NCBI RefSeq assembly: GCF_020850895.1
Contig: NZ_JADZDS010000060.1
Location: forward strand, 1 to 64,000
From: Thermomonas sp.
GTDB taxonomy: Bacteria > Pseudomonadota > Gammaproteobacteria > Xanthomonadales > Xanthomonadaceae
Length of the DNA stretch: 64,000 bases
Reading direction: 5' to 3'
Below the pieces are notes generated by a model. That model was not told the origin of the DNA. It saw only the letters and a program-made list of their open reading frames with translations, and did not search any database. Below are positions 10,822-21,242 of this stretch, piece after piece. How positions within the stretch are numbered: position 1 is the stretch's first letter; the number at the start of each line of letters is the position of its first letter. Both the position numbers and the translations under genes were made by a program.

Positions 10822-13037
10822 TGGTTGATCCCGTCAACCCGAGCCTGCCACCGGACCAGGTCACCGTCTTCATCGACGGGATCGAGCTAGCTGCACCGAA
10901 GGGCTCGATGATCATCCAGGCCGCTGACAAGGCCGGGATTCCGATCCCACGCTTCTGCTACCACCCCAAGTTGCCGATCGCGGCCAACTGCCGCATGTGC
11001 ATGGTCGATACCGAAGTCGGTGGTCGCCCAGCGCCCAAGCCGTCGCCAGCCTGCGCCACGCCGGTGATGGACGGCATGAAGATCTTCACGCACAACGCCA
11101 AGGCCATGCAGGCACAGCGCAACGTGATGGAATTCCTGCTCATCAACCACCCGCTGGACTGCCCGGTCTGCGATCAGGGCGGCGAATGCGAGCTGCAGGA
11201 TCTGGCGCTGGGCTACGGGCGTTCGGTCAACCGCTTCGTCGAGAGCAAGCGATCGGTGGCCGACGAGAACCTCGGTCCCTTGGTGTCCAGCGACATGACC
11301 CGCTGCATCCACTGCACCCGCTGCATCCGGGTGACGGCCGAAATCGCCGGCACCTACGAACTGGGCGGGATGTACCGTGGCGAAAACCTGCAGATCGGCA
11401 CCTTTGATGGCAAGCCCTTGACCACCGAGCTGTCCGGCAACGTGATCGATGTCTGTCCGGTCGGCGCGCTGACCGACAAGGTGTATCGGTTCAAGGCGCG
11501 GCCGTGGGAGCTGATTGCGCGGCCGTCGCTGGGCTACCACGACGCGCTCGGCAGCAACCTGTTCCTGCACACCCGCCGGGGCGAGGTCCTGCGCTGCGTG
11601 CCGCGCGGCAACGAAGCGGTCAACGAATGCTGGCTGTCCGACCGCGACCGCTACGCCCGCGCCGGGCTGTACAGCGACGACCGTGCCGTGGCGCCGATGG
11701 TGCGCGAGGGCGACCAGCTGCGTGAAGCCAGTTGGGACGAAGCGCTGGCGCGCGCCGTGCAGATCCTCAGCGACCACCGTGGCGACGACCTTGGCATGCT
11801 GGTGCACCCGGCGACCTCGAACGAGGAGGGTGAGCTGCTGGCGCGCCTGGCCGAAGGCCTGGGCTGCGGCAACATCGACCACCGCATCGCCCAGCTCGAC
11901 CTGTCCGACGGCGCCGTGGCCGAGCCATTTGCCATGCGGGTGGCGGAGATCGACACGGCCGACGCGATCATCATCATCGGCAGCAACCTGCGCCACGAGG
12001 TGCCACTGTTGCACCAGCGCATCCGCAAGGCATGGAAGGCGGGTGCGCGGGTGTTCGTGGTCAATCCGGTGGATTTCGATTTCACCTTCGGCAGCGCCGG
12101 CAAGCAGATCGTGCCGCCCTCGAAGCTCGCTGCTGCGCTGGCCGAGCTCGACATCGGCGAGGCCGCCCGTGCCGCGGTCCTGATCGGCGAAGTGGCGGAA
12201 AATGGGCCGTATGCGGCTGCCATCCGGGCCGCCGCCGTCGCATTCGCCCGGCGCGTTGGTGCCAAGCTGTGCCGGATCCCGCAGGGTGCCAATGCCGTGG
12301 GCCTGTCGCGCCTCGGCGTGTTGCCGACCAAGCGCGGTGCGCGGGACATGCTCCGTGAACGCCGCGGCGCCTACCTCGTGCATGGCATCGAGCCGGCGCT
12401 GGACGTGGTGGACCCACGCGCGACGATGGAAGCGCTGGGCGCCGCCAAGGTCATCGCGCTGAACGCCTATGCCAGCGAATCGCTCAAGGCCGTGGCCGAC
12501 GTGCTGCTGCCAATCGGCGCGTTCCCTGAGACCGAGGCCAGCCTGACCAACCTCGAAGGCATCGAGCAACAGGCGCTCCCTGCCGGCAAGCTGCCGGGCG
12601 CGGCGCACTCTGGCTGGCGCGTGCTGCGGGCGCTGGGTGGAGACATGGCCGTGCCCGGTTTCGAATTCACGACCCTCGATGAACTGCGCGGCAGTCTGGC
12701 TTCCAGGACCGTCACCGTGGCTAGGGGCGCGGCGCCGCAAGTCGGCAGTGGCCTGGAGGTTGCCGTGACCCGCGCCATCTATCGCAGCGATGCGGTGGTC
12801 CGCCGCAGCGAGGCACTGCAATCGCATCCGCTGACCAAGGGTCCGTGCGCCAGCGTGCATCCGGAGACAGCCGCTGCCGTGGGTGTGCTGCATGATGCAA
12901 TGGGGCGCTTGGGCGCCGCCACGCTGCCGGTCATGCGCGATGCCCGGGTGGCCCGCGGCTGCGTGTGGATCGAATCCGGCCATGTCGCTACCGCGCCGCT
13001 CGCGGCCGTGTCCAATGTGAGCCTTGCCCGCCCATGA
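10821..13037 (+). CDS. nuoG: NADH-quinone oxidoreductase subunit G
   Basis: 738-aa Fe-S subunit of the peripheral arm. N-terminal ferredoxin-like [2Fe-2S] domain (CRMCMVD), the C-x2-C-x5-C type ligands ([14 protein letters not shown]), a [4Fe-4S] set (CIHCTRCIR ... CPVGAL), then a molybdopterin-oxidoreductase-like domain without evident cofactor role. ATG 10821 shares one base with the nuoF stop (TGATG). The C-terminal region is shorter than in E. coli NuoG (about 908 aa). Confidence 0.96.
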
Positions 13038-14137
13038 TTTCCGCGACCTTCAATCCACTGATGACCTACGCCATCGACCCGCTGCGCGACGCGCTGCTGG
13101 GCTTTGGGACTCTCGGTGCGCTGGCATGGATCATCGTCAAGATCCTCGTGATTGCGGTGCCGGTGATCATTTCCGTGGCGTTCTACGTGGTCTGGGAGCG
13201 CAAGCTGATCGGCTGGATGCACGTGCGCCACGGGCCGATGTACGTCGGTTGGGGCGTGCTGCAGGCGTTTGCCGATGTGTTCAAGTTGCTGTTCAAGGAA
13301 GTGGTGCAGCCCAGCGTGGCCCACCGCGTGCTGTTCCGGCTTGCCCCGATGCTGATGCTGGTGCCGGCGTTCGCGGCCTGGGCGGTGGTTCCGTTCGATG
13401 CACGGGTGGTGCTGTCCAACGCCAACGCCGGCGTGCTGTACCTGTTGGTGATGACATCCTTGGGCATCTACGGCGTGATCATCGCCGGCTGGGCCAGCAA
13501 CTCGAAGTACGCCTTCCTCGGCGCGATGCGCGCATCGGCGCAGATGATCAGCTACGAAATCGCCGCCGGCTTCGCCCTGGTTGGCGTGCTGGTCGCGGCC
13601 GGCAGCCTGAACCTGAGCGAGATCGTGATGGCGCAGTCGGGCAACGGCGGTTTCACCGAGTGGTTCTGGATCCCGCTGGCGCCACTGTTCGTCATTTACT
13701 TCGTCTCCGGCATTGCCGAGACCAACCGCCTGCCGTTCGACGTGGTCGAAGGCGAGTCGGAAATCGTCGCCGGCCACATGGTCGAATATTCCGGTTCGCA
13801 GTTCGCGCTGTTCTTCCTGGCCGAATACGCCAACATGATCCTGGTCAGCATCCTGACCCCGATCTTCTTCCTTGGCGGCTGGCTGTCTCCCATTCCGGCG
13901 GCGTGGATTCCCGATGTGCCGGTGCTGTCCACCGTGCTCGGCGACGGCTGGTGGTGGCTGATGGCCAAGATGTTCTTCTTCGCCAGCTGCTTCATCTGGT
14001 TCCGTGCCGCGTTCCCGCGCTACCGCTACGACCAGATCATGCGGCTGGGCTGGAAGGTGTTCATCCCGATCACCATCGCGTGGATTTTCGTGACCGCGCT
14101 GCTGGTGTATTTCGGCATTCTCGTGGCCGGGCAGTGA
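13034..14137 (+). CDS. nuoH: NADH-quinone oxidoreductase subunit H
   Basis: 367-aa membrane subunit with about eight helices, contributing to the quinone channel and the E-channel. Typical segments: [46 protein letters not shown] and [21 protein letters not shown] 13034 overlaps the nuoG stop; the track start at 12965 is an upstream extension. Confidence 0.97.
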   Translation: MISATFNPLMTYAIDPLRDALLGFGTLGALAWIIVKILVIAVPVIISVAFYVVWERKLIGWMHVRHGPMYVGWGVLQAFADVFKLLFKEVVQPSVAHRVLFRLAPMLMLVPAFAAWAVVPFDARVVLSNANAGVLYLLVMTSLGIYGVIIAGWASNSKYAFLGAMRASAQMISYEIAAGFALVGVLVAAGSLNLSEIVMAQSGNGGFTEWFWIPLAPLFVIYFVSGIAETNRLPFDVVEGESEIVAGHMVEYSGSQFALFFLAEYANMILVSILTPIFFLGGWLSPIPAAWIPDVPVLSTVLGDGWWWLMAKMFFFASCFIWFRAAFPRYRYDQIMRLGWKVFIPITIAWIFVTALLVYFGILVAGQ

Positions 14138-14144
14138 GGGCGCG

Positions 14145-14636
14145 ATGAGCAAGGTTGTTTCCTACTTCAAGAGCCTGTTGCTGCTGGAACTGATCGGTGG
14201 CCTGTGGCTGACCCTGAAGTACCTGTTCCGTCCGAAGTACACGCTGATGTACCCGATGGAAAAGACCCCGATGTCGCCGCGTTTCCGCGGCATCCATGCG
14301 CTGCGCCGCTACGCCAACGGTGAAGAGCGCTGCATCGCCTGCAAGCTGTGCGAGGCGGTGTGTCCGGCGCTGGCGATCACCATCGAAGCTGGCCCCCGCG
14401 CCGACGATGGCACCCGCCGTACCACACGTTACGAGATCGATCTCTTCAAGTGCATCTTCTGCGGGTTTTGCGAGGAGTCCTGCCCGACCGACTCGATCGT
14501 CGAGACCCACGTCCACGAATATCACTTCGAACACCGCGGCGAGAACATCCTGACCAAGCCCAAGCTGCTGGCGATCGGTGACCGCCTCGAAACCGAAATC
14601 GCGCAGCGCCGCGGCGCCGACGCCCCGTATCGCTGA
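14145..14636 (+). CDS. nuoI: NADH-quinone oxidoreductase subunit I
   Basis: 163-aa ferredoxin-type subunit linking NuoG to NuoB. Two complete 8-iron binding motifs are visible, [12 protein letters not shown] and [12 protein letters not shown], for clusters N6a and N6b. The N-terminal amphipathic helix ([13 protein letters not shown]) docks on the membrane. It starts 8 bp after nuoH. Confidence 0.97.
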   Translation: MSKVVSYFKSLLLLELIGGLWLTLKYLFRPKYTLMYPMEKTPMSPRFRGIHALRRYANGEERCIACKLCEAVCPALAITIEAGPRADDGTRRTTRYEIDLFKCIFCGFCEESCPTDSIVETHVHEYHFEHRGENILTKPKLLAIGDRLETEIAQRRGADAPYR

Positions 14637-14647
14637 AGCAGGCACGC

Positions 14648-15295
14648 ATGGACTTCGACTATCCAACCCTGTCCTTCCTGTGCTCGGCGGCGGTTGCGAC
14701 CGTGGCTGCGCTGGCCGCGATCAGCGCCCGCAACACGGTCCACGCCGTGCTGTGGCTGGTGTTGACCTTCGTCTCGGTGGCCTGCACCTGGATCGTCGGC
14801 AATGCCGAGTTCCTTGGCCTGATGCTGGTGCTGGTCTACGTCGGCGCGGTGATGGTGCTGTTCCTGTTCGTGGTGATGATGCTGGACATGGACCGGGTGC
14901 CACTGCGAGAGGGCTTCGTGCGCTACTTGCCGGTTGGCTTGGTGGTCGCTGCGGTGATGTTGGCGCAAATGCTGGTGCTGGTCGGCGTGCGCAGTGCCGT
15001 CGAAATCCCGCTGCCGGCGGATCCGGCGGCAGCCGCAGGCACGTCCAATGCCCAGTGGCTGGCGCATACGCTGTTCACCAACTTCCTGCTGCCGTTCGAA
15101 GTGGCGGCGGTGATCCTGACCGTGGCTGTGGTGGCGGCGGTGATGTTGACCCTGCGCCGACGCGAGGGTACCCGACACCAGAATCCGTCCGAGCAGGTAC
15201 GGGCCCGTCCTTCCGACCGCCTGCGGATGGTGAAGATGCAGGCCGTGCGCAAGGTGGCCCAAGAACCTGCGTCCAGCGAGGAGGCCAAGCCGTGA
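14648..15295 (+). CDS. nuoJ: NADH-quinone oxidoreductase subunit J
   Basis: 215-aa membrane subunit with about five transmembrane helices, including the conserved [28 protein letters not shown] stretch that carries the pi-bulge helix. A charged cytoplasmic tail follows the last helix. Its stop overlaps the nuoK GTG start. Confidence 0.95.
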   Translation: MDFDYPTLSFLCSAAVATVAALAAISARNTVHAVLWLVLTFVSVACTWIVGNAEFLGLMLVLVYVGAVMVLFLFVVMMLDMDRVPLREGFVRYLPVGLVVAAVMLAQMLVLVGVRSAVEIPLPADPAAAAGTSNAQWLAHTLFTNFLLPFEVAAVILTVAVVAAVMLTLRRREGTRHQNPSEQVRARPSDRLRMVKMQAVRKVAQEPASSEEAKP

Positions 15296-15615
15296 ACGCT
15301 CTCCTGACAGGGCTCTCCCTTGGCCATTACCTCGCGCTGGGCGCGGTGCTGTTCTGCATCAGCGTGGCTGGCCTGTTCCTGAACCGCAAGAACGTGATCA
15401 TGCTGCTGGTGTCCCTGGAGCTGATCTTGCTGTCGGTCAACATCAACTTCGTGGCCTTCTCTCGCGCCATGGGCGATGCCGCGGGGCAGGTGTTCGTGTT
15501 CTTCATCCTGACCGTGGCAGCCGCGGAAGCGGCGATCGGCCTCGCGATCTTGGTGACCCTGTTCCGCAACCGCCGCAGCATCGACGTGGCGGATATCGAC
15601 ACGCTGAAAGGGTGA
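15292..15615 (+). CDS. nuoK: NADH-quinone oxidoreductase subunit K
   Basis: 107-aa three-helix antiporter-like subunit. The two buried glutamates essential for proton pumping are visible in [11 protein letters not shown] and [15 protein letters not shown] at 15292 overlaps the nuoJ TGA. The track shows this frame only as the end of a longer ORF from 14578, most of which lies over nuoI and nuoJ. Confidence 0.95.
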   Translation: MNALLTGLSLGHYLALGAVLFCISVAGLFLNRKNVIMLLVSLELILLSVNINFVAFSRAMGDAAGQVFVFFILTVAAAEAAIGLAILVTLFRNRRSIDVADIDTLKG

Positions 15616-15704
15616 GTTGAAGTTCCTCCGGCCGGGTCGGAGGATCGAAGCGACGTACGCGGTTCCATACAACACGCAAGACAAGAACCAGACAAGACGA
15701 CCCA

Positions 15705-17771
15705 ATGGCCATTTCGCAAACCCATCTCGTCCTGATCGTCCTGCTGCCGCTGCTGGGCGCGCTGATCGCGGGCCTGTTCGGTCGCTTCGTCGGGCGCGCG
15801 GGCGCGCACACGGTGACCATTCTTGGCGTCGCCGCCAGCTGCGCGCTGTCCTGCCACGTGCTGTGGCAGCTGTTGCAGGGCGCACCGACGTTCAACGAGG
15901 ACGTCTACGGTTGGCTGCAGGCCGGCAGCATTTCGGTGAACGTCGGTTTCATGATCGACAAGCTCAGCGCGATGATGATGGTGGTCGTCACCTTCGTCTC
16001 GCTGCTGGTGCACATCTACACCATCGGCTACATGGCCGAGGACGAGGGTTACACGCGCTTCTTCAGCTACATCTCGCTGTTCACCTTCAGCATGCTGATG
16101 CTGGTGATGAGCAACAACTTCATGCAGCTGTTCTTCGGCTGGGAGGCGGTGGGCCTGGTGTCCTACCTGCTGATCGGCTTCTGGTACAAGAAGCCGACCG
16201 CGGTATTCGCCAACCTCAAGGCGTTCCTGGTCAACCGCGTCGGTGACTTCGGCTTCCTGCTCGGCATCTCCGGCGTGCTGCTGTGGATCGGTTCTCTCGA
16301 CTACGGCACCGTGTTTTCGCATGCGGATGCGATCCGCGGCGCCACCGTGGAGATCCTGCCGGGCCATGCTTGGTCGATCGCCACCGTGATCTGCATCTGC
16401 CTGTTCATCGGTGCGATGGGCAAGTCGGCACAGGTGCCGTTGCACGTCTGGTTGCCGGATTCGATGGAAGGTCCGACGCCCATTTCGGCGCTGATCCATG
16501 CCGCGACCATGGTGACCGCGGGCATCTTCATGGTGGCGCGGATGTCGCCGCTGTTCGAGCTGTCGCAGACCGCGCTCAACTTCGTTTTGTTCATCGGCGC
16601 GACCACGGCGTTCTGGACCGGACTGATCGGCATGGTGCAGAACGACATCAAGCGGGTGGTGGCGTACTCCACGCTGTCGCAGCTGGGCTACATGACGGTG
16701 GCGTTGGGCGTGTCGGCCTATTCGGCGGCGGTCTACCACCTGATGACCCATGCCTTCTTCAAGGCGCTGCTGTTCCTTGGTGCCGGCTCGGTCATCATCG
16801 GCATGCACCACGAGCAGGACATGCGCAAGATGGGCGGCCTGCGCAAGTACATGCCGATCACCCACATTACCATGTGGATCGGCACGCTGGCGCTGGTGGC
16901 GATGCCGTTCTTCAGCGGTTACTACTCCAAGGACACCATCATCGTTGCTGCAGAGATGCACGCGGCGGCGCACCCAGGCGATCTGATCGCGCAATACGGC
17001 CAATGGGCGGTGATCCTGGGCGCGTTCGTCACCAGTTTCTACAGTTTCCGCCTGCTGTACCTCACCTTCTTTGGCGAGGAGCGCTTCCGCGTGGCCCATG
17101 GGCACGATGATCATGCGAACGATGCGCACCACGATGACCACGCGCACGGCCACCACGGTCCGCACGAGCCGCACGAGTCGCCTTGGGTGGTCACCCTGCC
17201 GCTGGTGGTGCTGGCGGTCGCCTCGCTCGTGATCGGGTTCTTCACCGCCGGGCCGATGCTGTTCGGCACCGACATCCTGGGCCATGTGCAGCAAACACCG
17301 TTCTTCGCCGGTGCGATCCAGGTGCTGCAGCAGAACGACATGGTGGCCAAGGTTGCCGAGGAATTCCACGGGCCTGTTGCCTTCGCACTGCATGGCTTCA
17401 CGACGCTCCCGTTCGGCTTGGCCTTCCTCGGATTCGCGGCAGCGACCTTGCTGTACTTGGTCAAGCCCGGGCTGCGCACCGGCATCACCCGTGCGCTGGC
17501 CGCCCCGATCCGCCTGCTTGATCGCAAGTACTACATGGACGACCTGTGGATCAATGGATTCGCCGGCGGTAGCGTGCAGCTCGGCAAGGCATCGAACCTG
17601 GCCGACAGCCGCGTGATCGATGGCCTGTTCGTCAATGGCAGCGTCAACTTGATCGGCGTGGTGGCCGCGATTTCCCGCAAGGTGCAGTCCGGCTACCTCT
17701 ACCACTACGCCTTCGCAATGATCGTTGGACTCGTGGCCCTGCTTGCCATGATCCACCACTTCTGGGCGTAA
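15705..17771 (+). CDS. nuoL: NADH-quinone oxidoreductase subunit L
   Basis: 688-aa distal antiporter-like proton-pumping subunit with about 15 helices and the long lateral helix. Family blocks: LFFGWEAVGLVSYLLIGFW, VPLHVWLPDSMEGPTPISALIHAATMVTAG and KRVVAYSTLSQLGYM. A His/Asp-rich loop at about residues 464-491 (GHDDHANDAHHDDHAHGHH) is an unusual insertion. It is preceded by an 89-bp gap that holds a small CCTCCG/CGGAGG hairpin. Confidence 0.97.
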   Translation: MAISQTHLVLIVLLPLLGALIAGLFGRFVGRAGAHTVTILGVAASCALSCHVLWQLLQGAPTFNEDVYGWLQAGSISVNVGFMIDKLSAMMMVVVTFVSLLVHIYTIGYMAEDEGYTRFFSYISLFTFSMLMLVMSNNFMQLFFGWEAVGLVSYLLIGFWYKKPTAVFANLKAFLVNRVGDFGFLLGISGVLLWIGSLDYGTVFSHADAIRGATVEILPGHAWSIATVICICLFIGAMGKSAQVPLHVWLPDSMEGPTPISALIHAATMVTAGIFMVARMSPLFELSQTALNFVLFIGATTAFWTGLIGMVQNDIKRVVAYSTLSQLGYMTVALGVSAYSAAVYHLMTHAFFKALLFLGAGSVIIGMHHEQDMRKMGGLRKYMPITHITMWIGTLALVAMPFFSGYYSKDTIIVAAEMHAAAHPGDLIAQYGQWAVILGAFVTSFYSFRLLYLTFFGEERFRVAHGHDDHANDAHHDDHAHGHHGPHEPHESPWVVTLPLVVLAVASLVIGFFTAGPMLFGTDILGHVQQTPFFAGAIQVLQQNDMVAKVAEEFHGPVAFALHGFTTLPFGLAFLGFAAATLLYLVKPGLRTGITRALAAPIRLLDRKYYMDDLWINGFAGGSVQLGKASNLADSRVIDGLFVNGSVNLIGVVAAISRKVQSGYLYHYAFAMIVGLVALLAMIHHFWA

Positions 17772-17789
17772 GCCGGCAACCGACACTCG

Positions 17790-19319
17790 ATGGATACCGC
17801 AAGCGTGACCCACTGGCCCCTGCTTAGTCTGCTGATCTGGTTGCCGATCCTCGGCGGCGTCCTCTCGCTCATCGTCGGCGATCGCCGGCCGGATGCGGCG
17901 CGATGGACATCGCTGGTCTTTGCCATCATCGCGCTGGTGCTGACGGTGCCGTTGTTCCTGGGCTTCGATCCAGCGACGACGGACATGCAGTTCGTCGAAC
18001 AGCACGCATGGATCCCGGCCTTCAACATCCAGTACCACCTCGGTGTCGACGGCCTGTCGGTGCCCCTGATCGGCCTGACCACCCTGGTCGGCGTGCTGGT
18101 GTTGATCGGCGCCTGGGGCTCGGTGAACAAGCGCGTCGCCCAGTACTTCGCCAACCTGATGTTCCTCGAAGGCGTGATGATCGGCGTGTTCTGCGCGCTC
18201 GATTCGATGCTGTTCTATGTGTTCTTCGAGGCGATGCTGATCCCGATGTTCCTGGTGATCGGCATCTGGGGCGGGCCGCGCCGGATCTACGCGGCGATGA
18301 AGTTCTTCCTGTACACCTTCCTCGGCTCGGTGTTCATGCTGGTCGGGTTGATCTACCTGTACATGAAGGGCGGCAGCTGGCAGATCGCCGATCTCGCCGC
18401 GATGCCGCTGGGCATGACCGAGCAGACCTGGCTGTTCTTCGCCTTCTTCGGTGCGTTCGCGGTCAAGGTGCCGATGTTCCCGGTCCACACCTGGTTGCCG
18501 GATGCGCACGTCGAGGCGCCGACCGGTGGTTCGGTGGTGCTGGCGGCGATCATGCTGAAGATTGGCGGCTACGGCTTCCTGCGCTTCACCTTGCCGGTGG
18601 TTCCGGATGCGGGGCAGGAGTGGGCGTGGCTGATGATCGCCTTCAGCCTGATCGCGATCGTCTACGTCGGCATGGTCGCGCTGGTGCAGTCGGACATGAA
18701 GAAGCTGGTGGCCTATTCCTCGGTCGCACACATGGGCTTCGTCGTCCTCGGTACCTTCATTGCCTTCCAACTGGTGCGCGTGTCGGGCTCGACTGACGCC
18801 GCCGTGTTCGGCCTGCAGGGCGCGATGGTGCAGATGATTTCGCACGGTTTCATTTCCGGCGCGATGTTCTCCTGCGTTGGCGTCCTCTACGACCGCCTGC
18901 ACACGCGCCAGATCAAGGATTACGGCGGCGTGGCGCGGGTGATGCCGTGGTTTGCGATGTTCTGGGTGTTGTTCGCGATGGCCAATTGCGGCTTGCCGGG
19001 CACCAGCGGCTTCGTCGGTGAGTTCGTGGTGGTGCTGGCCAGCTTCCAGGCGCATCCGCTGATTGGCCTCGCCGCGGCACTGACCTTGATCATCGGTGCC
19101 GGTTATTCGCTGTGGCTGACCAAACGGATCATCTGGGGCGACGTGACCAATGCGCCGGTGCTGACGATGAAAGACATCAGCTTGCGCGAATGGACCGTGC
19201 TCGGCGTGTTCGCCCTCGGTACCCTGGTCATTGGCGTGTGGCCGCAACCACTGACCGACTTGATGGGTCCCAGCATTTCCCATTTGGTCGACCAGATTGC
19301 CGCGACCAAGCTGCCATGA
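17790..19319 (+). CDS. nuoM: NADH-quinone oxidoreductase subunit M
   Basis: 509-aa antiporter-like proton-pumping subunit with about 14 helices. Key glutamate helix (YVFFEAMLIPMFLVIGIWGG) and lysine/histidine segments (VPMFPVHTWLPDAHVEAPTGGSVVLA, KKLVAYSSVAHMGFV) are intact. It starts 18 bp after nuoL. Confidence 0.97.
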   Translation: MDTASVTHWPLLSLLIWLPILGGVLSLIVGDRRPDAARWTSLVFAIIALVLTVPLFLGFDPATTDMQFVEQHAWIPAFNIQYHLGVDGLSVPLIGLTTLVGVLVLIGAWGSVNKRVAQYFANLMFLEGVMIGVFCALDSMLFYVFFEAMLIPMFLVIGIWGGPRRIYAAMKFFLYTFLGSVFMLVGLIYLYMKGGSWQIADLAAMPLGMTEQTWLFFAFFGAFAVKVPMFPVHTWLPDAHVEAPTGGSVVLAAIMLKIGGYGFLRFTLPVVPDAGQEWAWLMIAFSLIAIVYVGMVALVQSDMKKLVAYSSVAHMGFVVLGTFIAFQLVRVSGSTDAAVFGLQGAMVQMISHGFISGAMFSCVGVLYDRLHTRQIKDYGGVARVMPWFAMFWVLFAMANCGLPGTSGFVGEFVVVLASFQAHPLIGLAAALTLIIGAGYSLWLTKRIIWGDVTNAPVLTMKDISLREWTVLGVFALGTLVIGVWPQPLTDLMGPSISHLVDQIAATKLP

Positions 19320-19413
19320 CGGACACTTCCACCCCCCACTGCGCGATTCCGAATGGCGTGTGCCTGCTTGCTGTGCGACAGCAGTGGCGGGCTCTTGAGC
19401 AGGTTTCCAGGAC

Positions 19414-20874
19414 ATGACGACGATGCAGGCCACCCTTGCCATGCCGGCCCCCAACGAGCTGGTGCCCCTGATTCCGGAGCTGTCGCTCGCCGGTCTCGGC
19501 TTCCTGCTGCTGATGCTTGACCTGTTTGTGAGCGATGCCCGCCGGGGCATCACCCACGTCCTGTCGGTGGCGATCCTGCTGCTGGTCGCTGCCATGGTCG
19601 TGCTGGGCGTCGGCGCCGGTGACGAAGCCTCGGTCCTGTCCGGGATGTTCGTGCGCGACACCATGGCCGACGTCCTCAAGGTTGGCGTGTGCGTGGTATC
19701 GGCCATCGCGCTGCTGTTCGTCTGGCCGGATCTGCGCGAACGTGGAATCTACAAGGGCGAGGTGTCGGTACTGGTGCTGTTTGCGGTGCTTGGCATGATG
19801 CTGCTGATCTCGGCCGGCAGCCTGGTGATGGTTTACCTTGGCCTGGAGCTGTTGGCGCTGAGCTCCTACGCGCTGGTGGCGATCGATCGCGACAACCCGC
19901 TGGCCTCTGAAGCGGCGATCAAGTATTTCGTGTTGGGTGCACTGGCGTCCGGATTGTTGCTGTACGGCATGTCGTTGGTCTACGGTGCCACCGGCAGCCT
20001 CGACCTGGCCGCGATCCGCAACGCGGCGATGGGCATCGATTCCCCGATGCTGTTGACCGGCGTCGTGTTCATGACCGCAGGCGTGGCCTTCAAATTTGGC
20101 GCCGTGCCGTTCCATATGTGGCTGCCGGACGTCTACCACGGGTCGCCGACGCCGATCACGCTGTTCATCAGTTCGGCGCCCAAGCTTGCCGCGTTTGCCA
20201 TGGTCGTGCGCCTGTTCGGGTTCGGCACCGGGTCGCTGGCCGAACAGTGGCAGCCACTGATGGCTGTGCTGGCCACGCTGTCGTTGGTGGTCGGCAACGT
20301 GATCGCGCTGGTGCAAGCCAACCTCAAGCGCATGTTGGCCTATTCGACGGTTTCGCACGTGGGCTTCGTCTTCCTCGGGTTCGCCGGTGGCGGTGCCGAG
20401 GGCTATGCCGCGGCGATGTTCTATGTGATTGCTTATGCACTGATGGCCACGGCTGCGTTCGGCGCGATCGTGTTGATGGCACGCCGCGGTTTCGAAGCTG
20501 ACCAGGTCGCCGACTACAAGGGGCTGAGTGCGCGTGATCCGTGGAGTGCGGCGATGGTGCTGTGCGTGATGGCATCGATGGCCGGCGTACCGCCGTTCCT
20601 CGGTTTCTGGGCCAAGCTCGCCGTACTGCGCGCTGCCATCGACGGCAACGTCCTGTGGCTGGCCATCGTGGGTGTCGTGTTCGCGGTGATCGGCGCGTAC
20701 TACTACCTGCACGTCATCAAGGTCATGTATTTCGATGAGCCGGTGGGCGAGCCCATCGCGGCCCGCGACAACGGTGTGATGCGTTTCGTGTTCTCCGTGA
20801 ACGCACTGGCATTGCTGGTGCTCGGCGTGTTCTGGAACCCGATCATGACCTGGTGCAAGGCCGCGTTCGCCTGA
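19414..20874 (+). CDS. nuoN: NADH-quinone oxidoreductase subunit N
   Basis: 486-aa antiporter-like proton-pumping subunit closing the operon. Conserved segments: VYLGLELLALSSYALVA, VPFHMWLPDVYHGSPTPITLFIS and KRMLAYSTVSHVGFVFLG. A 94-bp gap separates it from nuoM. ATG 19414 is used; a second ATG nine bases on is possible. It ends convergently against the DUF2945 gene. Confidence 0.96.
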   Translation: MTTMQATLAMPAPNELVPLIPELSLAGLGFLLLMLDLFVSDARRGITHVLSVAILLLVAAMVVLGVGAGDEASVLSGMFVRDTMADVLKVGVCVVSAIALLFVWPDLRERGIYKGEVSVLVLFAVLGMMLLISAGSLVMVYLGLELLALSSYALVAIDRDNPLASEAAIKYFVLGALASGLLLYGMSLVYGATGSLDLAAIRNAAMGIDSPMLLTGVVFMTAGVAFKFGAVPFHMWLPDVYHGSPTPITLFISSAPKLAAFAMVVRLFGFGTGSLAEQWQPLMAVLATLSLVVGNVIALVQANLKRMLAYSTVSHVGFVFLGFAGGGAEGYAAAMFYVIAYALMATAAFGAIVLMARRGFEADQVADYKGLSARDPWSAAMVLCVMASMAGVPPFLGFWAKLAVLRAAIDGNVLWLAIVGVVFAVIGAYYYLHVIKVMYFDEPVGEPIAARDNGVMRFVFSVNALALLVLGVFWNPIMTWCKAAFA

Positions 20875-20902
20875 TGTCGGCACTTTCAGGGTCGGACCAC
20901 GA

Positions 20903-21115
20903 TCATTCGCTCTTCGTCAACGCCGTGCCGTCATGCGCGGCGATGTGGTCGGTCCTGTCGAACTTGATCTCATACTGTGGATTGGCGGGCGAGGCGCGGT
21001 GGCCCTTGTAGTCGAATGCGGCCACATGAACGTCCACGATCCGCACACTGACCTGGCCAGCTTCCGAGTTCCAGCGCACGTGGTCGACGACATTGAAGTG
21101 TTCCAGCCTGGACAT
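20903..21115 (-). CDS. DUF2945 (Hva1-type tudor) small protein
   Basis: 70-aa cytoplasmic protein. The sequence VVDHVRWNSEAGQVSVRIVDVHVAAFDYKGH ... PQYEIKFDRTDHIAAHDGTALTKSE matches the DUF2945 / 'hypervirulence-associated protein TUDOR domain' family, whose members share WNSEAG, DYKGH, PQYEIK-S/F-D-TDHIA-H and ALTK. The molecular function is unknown. The ATG is preceded by GGAG. It is divergent from prfB and convergent with nuoN. Confidence 0.85.
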   Translation of the reverse strand: MSRLEHFNVVDHVRWNSEAGQVSVRIVDVHVAAFDYKGHRASPANPQYEIKFDRTDHIAAHDGTALTKSE

Positions 21116-21204
21116 GGTCTGCTCCGAATCCTCCCGGCGAAAGTCTGGTCTGGATATCGGAATGCCGGCGTGCGCATGTCGATCCGCGGCGCGGGGCCAT
21201 GCGC

Positions 21205-21213
21205 TGCTAAAAT
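21205..21213 (+). promoter_or_regulatory. Extended -10 promoter of prfB
   Basis: TGCTAAAAT is an extended -10 (TGnTAAAAT) about 30 bp before the prfB ATG, inside the 127-bp divergent gap. No -35 match is apparent, which an extended -10 can tolerate. Confidence 0.45.
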
Positions 21214-21242
21214 GGGCGATTCATCCCAAGATGCACTGTCCC

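Noticed and set aside
10887-12983. 698-aa minus-strand ORF
   Set aside because: Lies fully over nuoG, whose cluster motifs are intact on the plus strand; no recognisable family.
15327-19706. 1459-aa minus-strand ORF
   Set aside because: It is antisense to nuoK-nuoN, its composition is His/Gln/Arg/Asp-rich typical of GC-rich shadow frames, and the plus strand carries conserved complex I subunits.
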